Of a DNA stretch of 64,000 nt, positions 37,915 through 46,656 are shown one piece after another; positions within the stretch are counted from its first letter, which is position 1; every line of letters starts with the position of its first letter. The notes beneath the pieces are model-generated. The model did not search any database. It was not told where the DNA came from and saw nothing but the letters and a program-made list of their open reading frames with translations. The DNA is taken from positions 2,356,001 to 2,420,000 of the forward strand of contig BJHW01000001.1 in the NCBI GenBank assembly GCA_005405945.1. Direction: 5' to 3'. Source of the DNA: Streptomyces violaceusniger. Its GTDB lineage: Bacteria > Actinomycetota > Actinomycetes > Streptomycetales > Streptomycetaceae. A program made the position numbers and the translations under genes.

Positions 37915-38339
37915 GAGGACCGGATCAGCGGGCTCAGGGCGGGCGGTGACGACTACGTCACCAAGCCGTTCAACCTGGAGGAGCTGGTCCTGCGCATCCG
38001 GGCCATTCTGCGCCGCGTCAGCGGCCGCCAGTCCGACGGCCGGCTGGTCGTCGGCGATCTGGAGCTGGACCCCGACAGCCATCAGGTGACCCGGGACGGG
38101 CAGCCGGTGCGGCTGTCCCCGACCGAGTTCAGCCTGCTGCGCGTGCTGATGGAGAACGCCGGGCAGGTGCTGTCGAAGTCCCAACTCCTGGAGCTGGTCC
38201 GGCAGTACGACTTCGGGGCGACGACAGCATCGTCGCCTCCTACATCAGCTATCTGCGGCGCAAGGTGGATGTGGGCGAACCGGAGCTGATCCATACGGTG
38301 CGCGGCACCGGCTATGTGCTGCGCAGGCCGCCGCGGTGA
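37912..38339 (+). pseudogene. OmpR-type response regulator, N-terminus deleted and frameshifted
   Basis: It begins mid-receiver at [20 protein letters not shown], which includes the conserved Lys of the receiver but not the phospho-acceptor Asp. The winged-helix follows ([20 protein letters not shown] and [15 protein letters not shown]). At 38215-38218 (CGGGGC) one G seems missing; adding it restores [16 protein letters not shown] and GTGYVLR to the stop at 38339. The stop overlaps the kinase start (GTGA). About 75 N-terminal residues are gone, so it cannot be phosphorylated normally. Confidence 0.75.
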
Positions 38340-39662
38340 GCGAGAGCCCCGAGCGCAGCCGGTTCTCGCCGCGCGGCCGGTTCTCACCGCCCGGTCGGTT
38401 CTCGCTGCGCGGCCGGTTCCCACTGCGCGGTCGGCTGCTGGCGATCGCCCTGTTGCTGCTCGTGGTCGCCCTGCTCGGCAGCAACGCCCTGGCCGTCGTC
38501 CTGCTCCAGCGCGACCTGGTGCGTCAGCTGGACACCCGGCTCCGCACCGCCGCCACGGCCACCGCGCGCCTCACCGACCCGTCCGACGTGGCGGGCGATC
38601 GGACCTCGCGGGCGCGCGACACCGTGGAGCAGCAGCTGACCGGCGATATCCATCTGGCCTCCCTCGGCCCGAACGGCCGTGTCCGGCGGGTCATCCGGCC
38701 CGCGGCACACAGCGCTCCCGCCCTGCGACTCCCTGGTGCTGGCGCTGCTCGGCGGGGCCGGGTGGTTCGCGGTACGCGCCGGGCTGCGCCCGCTGCGCCG
38801 GGTCGAGACCACCGCGGCGGCCATCGCGGACGGCGACCTGTCCAGCCGCGTCCCGGAGCTGGCCGCCTCCCGCACCGAGCCCGGCCGTCTGGCCAGGGCG
38901 CTCAACGGCATGCTGGACCGGGTCGAGGAGAGCGACGCCGCGCGGGCGGCCGCCGCCGAGCGGATGCGCCGCTTCATCGCGGACGCCAGCCACGAGCTGC
39001 GCACCCCGCTCTTCGGCATCAAGGGGTTCACCGAGCTGTACCGGATGGGCGGCATGCCCGAGCGCGCCGATGTCGACGCCGCGCTGGGCCGTATCGAGCG
39101 GGAGGCGGCACGGCTGGTCCGGCTGGTCGAGGACCTGCTGCTGCTCGCCCGCCTCGACGAGTACGCCGCCGCCGCGGACCCCCCGCTGCACCTCACCCCG
39201 ATGGATCTGCGCACCCCGACCGTCGACGCCCTGCACGACCTGCGCGCGCTCGATCCACGGCGCCCCGTCACCCTCACCGGCCCCGGCGGCGGGCCGCCGG
39301 GGGGCACGCCGGTGCTCGGCGACGAGGCGAGACTGCGCCAGGTGACCTCCAACCTCGTCGGCAACGCGGTGGCGCACACCCCGCCCGGCACCCCGGTCCG
39401 GATCGGCGTCGGCACGCGGGGCGGTCTGGCGGTGCTGGAGTTGCACGACGAGGGCCCGGGGATGTCCGAGGAGCAGGCCGCCCGCGCCTTCGACCGCTTC
39501 TACCGCGCGGATGACGCCCGCGGCCGCACCGAACGCGGAGGCGCGGGGCTCGGCCTCGCGATCGTCCACTCCCTGGTGACGGCCCACCACGGCCGGGTGG
39601 AGGTGCGCACGGCCCCGGCCGAGGGCGCCACCTTCCGCGTCCTGCTCCCCCTGGACGGCTGA
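38336..39662 (+). pseudogene. Two-component sensor histidine kinase with internal deletion
   Basis: Starts GTG 38336. An Arg-rich N-terminus built from RGRF repeats (about 18-bp tandem repeats) is followed by the first membrane helix (LLAIALLLLVVALLG) and part of the sensor loop. Near 38700-38735 the frame changes, and the rest of the loop and the start of the second helix are missing. From LVLALLGGAGWF onward the HAMP, HisKA (FIADASHELRTPLFG) and ATPase motifs (LVGNAVAHTPPG, DEGPGM, GGAGLGLAIV) are intact to 39662. It pairs with the damaged response regulator before it. Confidence 0.75.
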
Positions 39663-39674
39663 GCACCGCCCGGC

Positions 39675-41206
39675 TCAGCGCACCGTCGTCAGCCCGCTCT
39701 CGATGGTGGCGAGCAGGGTCTCGCCGCGGTCGGCCGAGGTGTCCGCCGCCCAGCACACATAGCCGTCGGGGCGGATGAGCAGGGCGGCGGCGCCCAGGTC
39801 GGTGGCGCAGGTGGCCCGGACGAGGTCGACGCGTGGCGGGAGCCGGAGGCCGTCCGGGACGGCTCCGGCCAGATCGAGCAGAACGGCGTGGCCCGCGCCG
39901 AACAGCGCCGACAGCCGGGTGGCACCGGCCTCGGTGACCAGGTCGGCGTCCGGCACGCGCTGCCCGGTGAGGGGATGGTCGCCGGGCAGTTCGTAGCGCA
40001 GTGAGAGGCCGGATATCAGTCCCGCGAGGTGGCGGTTGGCGTCGGGCAGCCGCAGCAGGTCGATGAAGATGTCACGCAGGGCGGCCACGTCCTCGCTCGG
40101 GTTCGTGTCCGCCAGGACGCGCTGGGCCGACGTGTGATGCAGGACCTGGGCGGCGACCGGGTGCCGTTCGGCGTGATAGCTGTCCAGGAGGCCGCTCGGC
40201 GCCCGGTCCTGGATGACCGCGGCCAGTTTCCAACCGAGGTTGAACGCGTCCTGCATACCGAGATTGAGCCCCTGGGCGCCCAGCGGCGAATGGATATGGG
40301 CGGCGTCGCCCGCGAACAGCACGCGGCCCACGCGGTACCGCTCCAACTGTCGCGTGGCATCGCTGAAGCGCGAGGCGTTCTCCACGGCCCCCAGCGTGGT
40401 CTCCTCGCCGTACACCTCCCGCAGCGCGGTGGCGATCTCCTCACGGGTGACGGGGACGTCGCGGACGGTGTCCGCCTGGTCCGCGCGCCCGAAGGTGAAG
40501 CGGTAGAGGTCACCCTCGACCGGGACCAGCATGGCCCAGTAGTCGCCCACACGACGGGTCAGGGTGCTGATGTGGCCCATCCGCTTCGGCACCAGCGAGG
40601 ACACCGCGGTCAGCCGGATGTCGGTCAGCACCGCCTGATGGGTCCCGGCCCGCCCGGGAAACGGCAGCCCCAGTAGTTTCCGCACCGTGCTGTGGCCGCC
40701 GTCGCACGCCACCAGATAGCGCGCCCGCACCTCCACACCGCCCGCCGTCACGGCCACACCGGTCTCGTCCGACTCGACCCTCGTGACGGCGGCGCCCCGC
40801 AGAACCCGGGCGCCCGCGGCGGTCGCCCGCTCCTCGAGCACCTCCTCGATCTTCCACTGAGGGATGCCGATCACGCTGTTGTGCCTGGTCTGCCACGGGG
40901 TGCAGTCCAAGGGCACGGGCAGCAGCGCGAAGTTCCCGCCCACCGGGCACGCTGGATGGCCCGCCGCAGCATCGGCTCCAACAGCCCGCGCGACTCCAGC
41001 AATTCGGCCGTACGGGGCTGGATCGCGCCGCCCTTCACCTGCTCGACGCGCTGGTCCAGCTTCTCCAGCACCAGGGTCCGGGCCCCGGCCAGCGCCAGTT
41101 CGTACGCCAGCATCAGCCCGGTCGGGCCGGCGCCCGCGATGACGACGTCGGTCGTGCTCGCCGTCGTCTCCGCCTTCTCCGTCGTCTCCGCCTTCTCCGT
41201 GGACAC
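39675..41206 (-). pseudogene. FAD-dependent aromatic monooxygenase (PHBH/RdmE type), frameshift near 40945
   Basis: Start GTG 41206, with GGAGGAG 5-7 bases before it (GTG 41212 is also open). Motifs: GAGPTGLMLAYELALAG (Rossmann), DGGHSTVRKLLGL, and the GD motif FAGDAAHIHSPLGAQGLNLG. Near 40945-40947 a C run appears one base short: the frame breaks after RRAIQRA and resumes at VGGNFALLPVPLD. Joined, it gives about 510 residues including the thioredoxin-like C-terminal domain (LIRPDGYVCWAAD). It hydroxylates an aromatic or polyketide substrate with NAD(P)H. It is divergent from a TetR gene. Confidence 0.87.
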
Positions 41207-41296
41207 GGTCACTCCTCCTCGATTTCTCGCCTCAGTCTATATGTATACCAGGTGCAGAAATCTCCTGAGGGCAATTGCTCTGCTACGGTGGGCGCC

Positions 41297-41938
41297 GTGG
41301 ACGGCAAGCCAGGGCTACGGGAGCGGAAGAAGCAGCGGACCCACGCCGCGATCTCCGAGGCGGCGATCACGCTCTTCCTCGAACACGGCTTCAACCAGGT
41401 CTCGGTGGCCCAGGTGGCCGAGGCGGCCGAGGTGTCCAAGCGCACGCTCTTCGCCTACTTCCCGGCGAAGGAAGACCTCGTGGTGCACCGCCTCGCCGAC
41501 CACGAGACCGAAAGCGCCCGCGTCGTACGGGCCCGCCCGCCCCGCACCGCTCCGCTGACCGCGCTGCGCGAGCACTTCCTCAAGGGCCTGCGCGAACGGG
41601 ACCCGGTCACCGGGCTCAACGACCATCCGCAGATCCTGAAGCTCACCCGGATGATCCTCGACACACCCTCGCTGGTGGCCCGGATGGAGCGGTTCAAGGC
41701 CGGTGCCGAACGCGCGCTCGCGCAGGCGCTGCGGGAGACGGCGGACACCCCGGAGCTCACCGCGCGGCTGGCCGCGGTCCAGATCGTCGCCGTCCAGTGG
41801 TCACTGGCACAGGACAACGCCGAACGCGTGGCATACGGGGAACCGGCCGACGAGCGCTACACGGGTGCGGTGGCCGACGCGGAGCACGCGTTCGCGCTGC
41901 TGGAGCACGGACTGCGGCACCCGCCCCCGCGGACGTGA
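41297..41938 (+). CDS. TetR family regulator
   Basis: 213 residues from GTG 41297; GTG 41288 and GTG 41252 are in the same frame. The HTH reads QVSVAQVAEAAEVSKRTLFAYF then PAKEDLV. The C-terminal domain (LRETADTPELTARLAAVQIVAVQ) is of the common multidrug/monooxygenase-regulator type. It is divergent from the FAD monooxygenase gene; the shared promoter holds the AT-rich stretch TATATGTATA near 41240, a likely operator. It probably represses the monooxygenase until an aromatic inducer is present. Confidence 0.9.
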   Translation: MDGKPGLRERKKQRTHAAISEAAITLFLEHGFNQVSVAQVAEAAEVSKRTLFAYFPAKEDLVVHRLADHETESARVVRARPPRTAPLTALREHFLKGLRERDPVTGLNDHPQILKLTRMILDTPSLVARMERFKAGAERALAQALRETADTPELTARLAAVQIVAVQWSLAQDNAERVAYGEPADERYTGAVADAEHAFALLEHGLRHPPPRT

Positions 41939-41982
41939 CGACAGGCGGTTCAGGGGAGCGGACGTGCCCGCACAACGCGAGA

Positions 41983-42008
41983 GGGCCCGCGGACGGTTCC
42001 GCGGGCCC
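41983..42008. terminator. 10-bp-arm hairpin between convergent tetR and cbtA
   Basis: GGGCCCGCGG (41983-41992) and CCGCGGGCCC (41999-42008) pair perfectly over a 6-base loop in an 87-bp convergent gap. Confidence 0.75.
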
Positions 42009-42025
42009 CCTGCGTCTCGGCATGG

Positions 42026-42787
42026 TCAGTTCGGGGCGGCCGCCATCGCCCTGCTCTCCTCGGCCTTCGCGGGCTTGGGGTTCAGCATCCGCTCGGCGAG
42101 CTCGCCGAAGAGGAGGCCGAAGCCACCCCACAGGATGATCTGCATGGCGAGGGCGGACAGCCGGAACCGCCACAGGACGGTGGCCGGGAAGTCCGCCGGT
42201 ACCTCGTTGATGACGGGCAGGAAGGCATACGCCAGCCCGATGACGACGGCGAAGGCGGCCACCGCGGCGACGGTGGCGTACCAGGTGCCCAGCTTCGGGG
42301 CGAGCCGCTTGCCGAGGATGGTGGCGGCGAGCGCGAGGAGCACGCTGAGCAGCATCATCAGGAAGTACAGCGTCGTCCGCTTGCCGATGGTGTCGCCGTT
42401 GCCGACGGCGGGCGGGTTGGCCGGGTACTTCAGGAACGGCACGACATAGACCGCGAGCAGCGCACAGCCGGACAGCAGCAGCGCGGTGGCCCGCGGGGTG
42501 AAGCGGCCGACGCGGCCGAGGGCGACGCAGTAGGCGAGGGCGGCGATGCCGCCGAACGCGATCCCGTAGATCAGCACACCGGTGGCCAGACCGGCGGTGG
42601 ACTGCAGACTACGGGAGACGATCTCGACCTCGTGCTCGTGCGCGGGGGCGTGGGCCTCCTCGAAGCCGATCGCGCGGTCGACGTTCGGCTCACCGAGGAA
42701 ATAGGCGGCGATCAGGGCGAGCACACCGGCACCAAGACCGGCGAGCATGCCCCGCACCAGCAGGTTTCTTACTGTTGCGGAGTTCAT
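42026..42787 (-). CDS. cbtA: CbtA, cobalt transporter subunit
   Basis: 253 residues from ATG 42787. Five to six hydrophobic helices; the N-terminus LLVRGMLAGLGAGVLALIAAY and the following EEAHAPAHEHEVEIVSRSLQ with a Glu/His-rich loop are the CbtA pattern. CbtA and CbtB form a predicted cobalt uptake system first recognised through their B12 riboswitches. The gene starts 21 bp after cbtB, and both follow a cobalamin riboswitch, so cobalt import is turned off when B12 is sufficient. Confidence 0.92.
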   Translation of the reverse strand: MNSATVRNLLVRGMLAGLGAGVLALIAAYFLGEPNVDRAIGFEEAHAPAHEHEVEIVSRSLQSTAGLATGVLIYGIAFGGIAALAYCVALGRVGRFTPRATALLLSGCALLAVYVVPFLKYPANPPAVGNGDTIGKRTTLYFLMMLLSVLLALAATILGKRLAPKLGTWYATVAAVAAFAVVIGLAYAFLPVINEVPADFPATVLWRFRLSALAMQIILWGGFGLLFGELAERMLNPKPAKAEESRAMAAAPN

Positions 42788-42808
42788 GGGCGTGCGGCGT
42801 CCCTCGCG

Positions 42809-43030
42809 TCAGTGGCAGGGGAAGCCGAGCAGATGGCGGGCGTCATGCACCCACTCGTGGACGCCCGCGCCGGAGACGACCGCGGTGGCGCCCTGCTCGG
42901 CGCCGACGAAGTACAGCAGGACCAGCATCAGGATGCCGAAGAAGACGGCCCAGGGAGCTATCGCCTTCAGCGGCAGCGTGGCGGGGAGGGCGGGAGTGGT
43001 GGCAGTCGGCTGGGCGACATGCTGCGCCAT
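42809..43030 (-). CDS. cbtB: CbtB, small cobalt transporter subunit
   Basis: 73 residues from ATG 43030. One transmembrane helix (AIAPWAVFFGILMLVLLYFVG) is followed by the His-rich C-terminus HEWVHDARHLLGFPCH, the hallmark of CbtB and the likely metal-binding segment. It is the first gene of the riboswitch-controlled cbtBA operon. Confidence 0.92.
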   Translation of the reverse strand: MAQHVAQPTATTPALPATLPLKAIAPWAVFFGILMLVLLYFVGAEQGATAVVSGAGVHEWVHDARHLLGFPCH

Positions 43031-43080
43031 GGCAGTGGCCTCCTTGCGGGAGTTCGCGTCCCATCTCGGTGGTGCACAGG

Positions 43081-43186
43081 ACGATGGCCGCGGGTCTGAC
43101 TCACGGGACGTCCCCTTCGGATACGTCCCGTTCACAGTGGCGCGACCGTGCCGGATTCCCACCGGCTTCCGTCAGACCATCGTCGA
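43081..43186 (-). promoter_or_regulatory. Cobalamin riboswitch of the cbtBA operon
   Basis: Minus-strand elements GGAAGCCGGTGGGAATCCGG and GTCGCGCCACTGTGA match the cobalamin aptamer core. The 5' CGATGGTCTGAC and 3' GTCAGACC...CCATCG strands close the structure (43171-43185 with 43081-43100). It is a shorter, variant form compared with the one at 19661-19842, with a degenerate B12 box. Confidence 0.85.
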
Positions 43187-43317
43187 TATCGCATCGACGG
43201 TACCGCGTGCCGGATGCCTGGCCAAGACCGCCCACCTGGTGAGACGTCGTGAGGACGCGCCGGCCCTCACTCGTCGCGGCCGTATCCAGCAGTTCCTCGG
43301 TGGACCCGGACGTCACG

Positions 43318-46300
43318 TCATGACGCGGGTGCCGTGGGGGTCAGCCGCACGGTGAGGATCTGGAACGGCCTTAGTGTCACGGCCAGTTGGTCCTCCCCGG
43401 CCGCCGAGACCTCCGCGGCTCGCTCGGCCGGCGGGCGCTCCAGCAGGTCCGTGACCTGGGCCCCGCCCAGCGGGAATCCCGTGCGCAGCACCGCACGCGC
43501 CCGGCCGCCCAGCGACTCGTACAGCCGCACCACCACATCGCCCGATCCGTCGTCGGCCAGTTTGACCGCCTCGACCGTCACCGCCGGATGGTCGCTGGTG
43601 ATCACGGGGGCCGCCGGGGCCGCGGAGCCGACGCGCAGCGGCAGGTTCAGCGCGTACCCCTCCGCGATGGCGTCCTCGACCGTCGCGCCCGGCAGCAGCG
43701 CGTAGGTGAAGCGGTGCTTGCCCTGGTCGGCTTCCGGGTCGGGCACACGCGGCGCGCGCACCAGGGAGAGGCGGACCGTCGTGGTCGTCCCGCCGTCCGA
43801 CTCCCGTGTGGTGCGCGAGACGTCGTGGCCGTACGTGGCGTCGTTGAGCACCGCGACCCCGTAGCCCGGCTCCCCGATGTGCACCCAGCGGTGGCCGTAC
43901 ACCTCGAAACGGGCCGCCTCCCAGCTGGTGTTGGTGTGGGTGGGGCGCTGCACATGGCCGAACTGGATCTCGGCGCGGGAGTGGTCGGCCCGCACGTCGA
44001 CCGGGAAGGCGGCCTTGAGGATCTTCTCCGCCTCGTGCCAGTCGATCTCCGTCTCGATGTCGATACGGCGGCTGCCCGCCCGCACCACGATGGTCTGCGC
44101 GATCCGCGAGCCCTTGCCGAAGCGGCGCTCCACGCGCAGCGCCCCCAGCAGCGGGCCGTCCTCGGCCACCGTGACGGACTCGGCTTCGGTGAGGTCCGTG
44201 TAGCGGTTCCGGTAGTGCTTGTCGATGTCCCAGGCGTCCCAGTAGTTGGGCAGGTCGCTGTGGAGGCGGAGCAGGTTGCCCGCCGCGTCCGGCGCGAGCA
44301 CCTCACGGTCGGCCGCCAGGTCGCGTACGGACGCGATGGTGCCGTCCGCCGCGAGCTCCACCCGCACCAGGCCGTTGTCCAGCACCCGGCCGTGGACGGT
44401 GACCGGCCGCGGTGGCGTCACCCGCGGGACGAGCGGTGCGCTGCCGTTCGCCGGGACCCGCGTCCACACGGCCACCGAACCGTCCGCGAGCGTCTGCCCG
44501 TCCGTGAGTTCTCGCTGATCGGCGGCGAGATCCGCCGGCACCGTGACGACCTCGGCGCGGTCGCGCGGGCTGGTGTTGAACACGGCTGGCGAACCGTCAC
44601 CGGTCGCGGCGAGGGCGTCGAGCGCCCGCTCGGTGAGCTCCCGCACCTCGGCCGCCACCCGCGCGTACTCGGCCTCGGCCTCCCGGTGCACCCAGGCGAT
44701 CGACGAGCCGGGCAGGATGTCGTGGAACTGGTGCAGCAACACGGTCTTCCACAGCCGGTCCAGCTCCGGTAGCGGATAGCGATAGCCCGGCGCGTGCAGC
44801 GCGGCCGTCGTCGCCCACAACTCCGCCTCGCGCAGCAGGTGTTCGCTGCGCCGGTTGCCCTGCTTGGTGCGGGCCTGCGAGGTGTACGTGGCGCGGTGCA
44901 GCTCCAGATACAGCTCCCCGGACCACACCTGGTCCTTGGGGACCTCCTTGCTCGCCTCGGCGAAGAACGCGTCCGGGTGCTCGACCCGCACCCGCGCCGA
45001 GCCCTCCAGGTCGGCGAGGCGGCGGGCGCGCTCCATCATCTCGCGGGTGGGGCCGCCACCGCCGTCGCCGTGGCCGAACGGGGCGAGCGAGCGGGTGCCC
45101 ACCCCCTTGTCCTGGTAGTTGCGCACCGCGTGCGCCATCTCCTTGCCGGAGAACTCGGCGTTGTAGGTGTCCACCGGCGGGAAGTGGGTGAAGATGCGAG
45201 TGCCGTCGATGCCCTCCCACCAGAAGGAGTGGTGGGGAAGCTTGTTGGTCTGGTTCCACGAGAGCTTCTGGGTGAGGAACCACTCGTTCCCGGCGAGCTT
45301 CGCCAGCTGCGGGTAGGCCGCGTTGTAGCCGAAGGAGTCCGGCAGCCACACGCCCTTGGTCTCGATGCCGAAGTGCTCGATGAAGAAGCGCTTGCCGTGC
45401 ACCAGTTGCCGGGCTATCGCCTCACCGCCGGGGAGGTTGCCGTCCGACTCCACCCACATGCCACCGACCGGCGCCCACTGGCCACGTCCGACGGCCTGCT
45501 GGATACGGGCCCACACCTGCGGGTAGTTGTCGCGCACCCATGCGTACTGTTGGGCCTGCGAGCAGGCGAAGACGAACTCCTCGTACTCCTCCGCCAGCGC
45601 GGTGACATTGGAGAAGGTGCGGGACGTCTTGCGCTTGGTCTCGCGGATCGGCCACAGCCACGCCGAGTCGATGTGCGCGTGGCCGACCGCCGACATGGTG
45701 TGCGCGCTGGCGTGCGCGGGCCGGTCCAGCGCCGTCCGCAGCACGGCGCGGGCGTCGGTGGCGGTGCCGGAGATGTCGTCCAGGTCCAGGGCGTCCAGGG
45801 CCCGGTCCAGACAGGTCATGATCTCGTGCCGGCGCGGATCGTGCGCGTCCAGCTCCAGCATCAGCTCGCGCAGGACCTGTACGTCCAGGGAGAGGTGCCA
45901 GACCTCCTCGTCGAGGACGGCGAGGTCGGCCCGCTTGAATGTGTACAACGGCTTGTCGCCCGCGGTGAGCCGGTCGCCGAGCGGGGTGGGGCCGATGAAG
46001 TCGTCGGCCAGGATGTCCGGGTTGGAGGCGGCCTCCACCAGGTAGTGGATCTCCTCGCCGCCGACGGCCGCACGGGCCACGGGCACGTACTGGTTCTGCG
46101 GGTTGACGGCCTTGAGGGGACGGCCGTCCGGCAGATGGACGAGGGCCTCGGCCTGGTTGCCGGGCCAGTCGCCGACGAAGCCGAGGTCGATCACCGTCTC
46201 GACACGCTTGCCCGCCCACTCCGCGGGCACCTGTCCGCGCATGCGGAACCAGGTGGTGCCCCACGGCGGGCCCCAGGGCGTGCCCATCGCGAACGGCTCG

Positions 46301-46458
46301 TACGCGGCCCGCTCGGCCTCGGCGAAGGGCACCGGCTCGCCGGGGGCGTGCCAGGCTTCGACGGTCAGCGGGGTGGTGGCGGAGTAGACGGCGGGCTTGA
46401 TGCGCTGGTCGTGGACGCGCTCGACGCGCTCCTCGATCCGGCGGCGTTCGTCGTGCAT
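43318..46458 (-). CDS. GH38 alpha-mannosidase
   Basis: 1046 residues from ATG 46458, usual for bacterial GH38. The N-terminal region precedes the catalytic domain, which starts AVGHAHIDSAWLWPIRETKR (zinc ligands His and Asp of HID); the nucleophile Asp lies in GMWVESDGNLPGGE, followed by LPDSFGYNAAYPQ. C-terminal beta-sandwich domains follow. There is no signal peptide, so it acts in the cytoplasm on imported alpha-mannosides such as N-glycan fragments. It lies downstream of GH4 and a DeoR regulator on the same strand, separated from GH4 by 198 bp that contain a hairpin. Confidence 0.94.
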   Translation of the reverse strand: MHDERRRIEERVERVHDQRIKPAVYSATTPLTVEAWHAPGEPVPFAEAERAAYEPFAMGTPWGPPWGTTWFRMRGQVPAEWAGKRVETVIDLGFVGDWPGNQAEALVHLPDGRPLKAVNPQNQYVPVARAAVGGEEIHYLVEAASNPDILADDFIGPTPLGDRLTAGDKPLYTFKRADLAVLDEEVWHLSLDVQVLRELMLELDAHDPRRHEIMTCLDRALDALDLDDISGTATDARAVLRTALDRPAHASAHTMSAVGHAHIDSAWLWPIRETKRKTSRTFSNVTALAEEYEEFVFACSQAQQYAWVRDNYPQVWARIQQAVGRGQWAPVGGMWVESDGNLPGGEAIARQLVHGKRFFIEHFGIETKGVWLPDSFGYNAAYPQLAKLAGNEWFLTQKLSWNQTNKLPHHSFWWEGIDGTRIFTHFPPVDTYNAEFSGKEMAHAVRNYQDKGVGTRSLAPFGHGDGGGGPTREMMERARRLADLEGSARVRVEHPDAFFAEASKEVPKDQVWSGELYLELHRATYTSQARTKQGNRRSEHLLREAELWATTAALHAPGYRYPLPELDRLWKTVLLHQFHDILPGSSIAWVHREAEAEYARVAAEVRELTERALDALAATGDGSPAVFNTSPRDRAEVVTVPADLAADQRELTDGQTLADGSVAVWTRVPANGSAPLVPRVTPPRPVTVHGRVLDNGLVRVELAADGTIASVRDLAADREVLAPDAAGNLLRLHSDLPNYWDAWDIDKHYRNRYTDLTEAESVTVAEDGPLLGALRVERRFGKGSRIAQTIVVRAGSRRIDIETEIDWHEAEKILKAAFPVDVRADHSRAEIQFGHVQRPTHTNTSWEAARFEVYGHRWVHIGEPGYGVAVLNDATYGHDVSRTTRESDGGTTTTVRLSLVRAPRVPDPEADQGKHRFTYALLPGATVEDAIAEGYALNLPLRVGSAAPAAPVITSDHPAVTVEAVKLADDGSGDVVVRLYESLGGRARAVLRTGFPLGGAQVTDLLERPPAERAAEVSAAGEDQLAVTLRPFQILTVRLTPTAPAS

Positions 46459-46541
46459 GGGGAACTCTTTTCGGGGTTGGGGTGACGGCGTGGGGTCGGC
46501 CGCCTTGCTCGGGGTGCACCGGTCGCCGGGCGTCCGCCCGG

Positions 46542-46591
46542 GCGCCCCGAAGGGGCGCGGGTCTGTGTCGATGTGCGGCTCCGCCGCGTGG
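46542..46591. repeat. Short hairpin plus dispersed GCGGCTCCGCCGC repeat
   Basis: GCGCCCC-GAA-GGGGCGC (46542-46558) is a 7-bp hairpin with a GAA loop. It is followed by 46569-46591, 22/23 identical to 4165-4187. It lies between GH4 and GH38 and may attenuate or terminate transcription. Confidence 0.5.
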
Positions 46592-46656
46592 GCGCGACCA
46601 GCCACGACGGCGCCGCAGTCGGCCGACGACGCATCGCGACACTTTCAACGGAGCGC

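Noticed and set aside
39675..41938. Aromatic polyketide biosynthetic cluster around the FAD monooxygenase
   Set aside because: Only a monooxygenase and its TetR are present; no ketosynthase, cyclase or transferase genes are seen.
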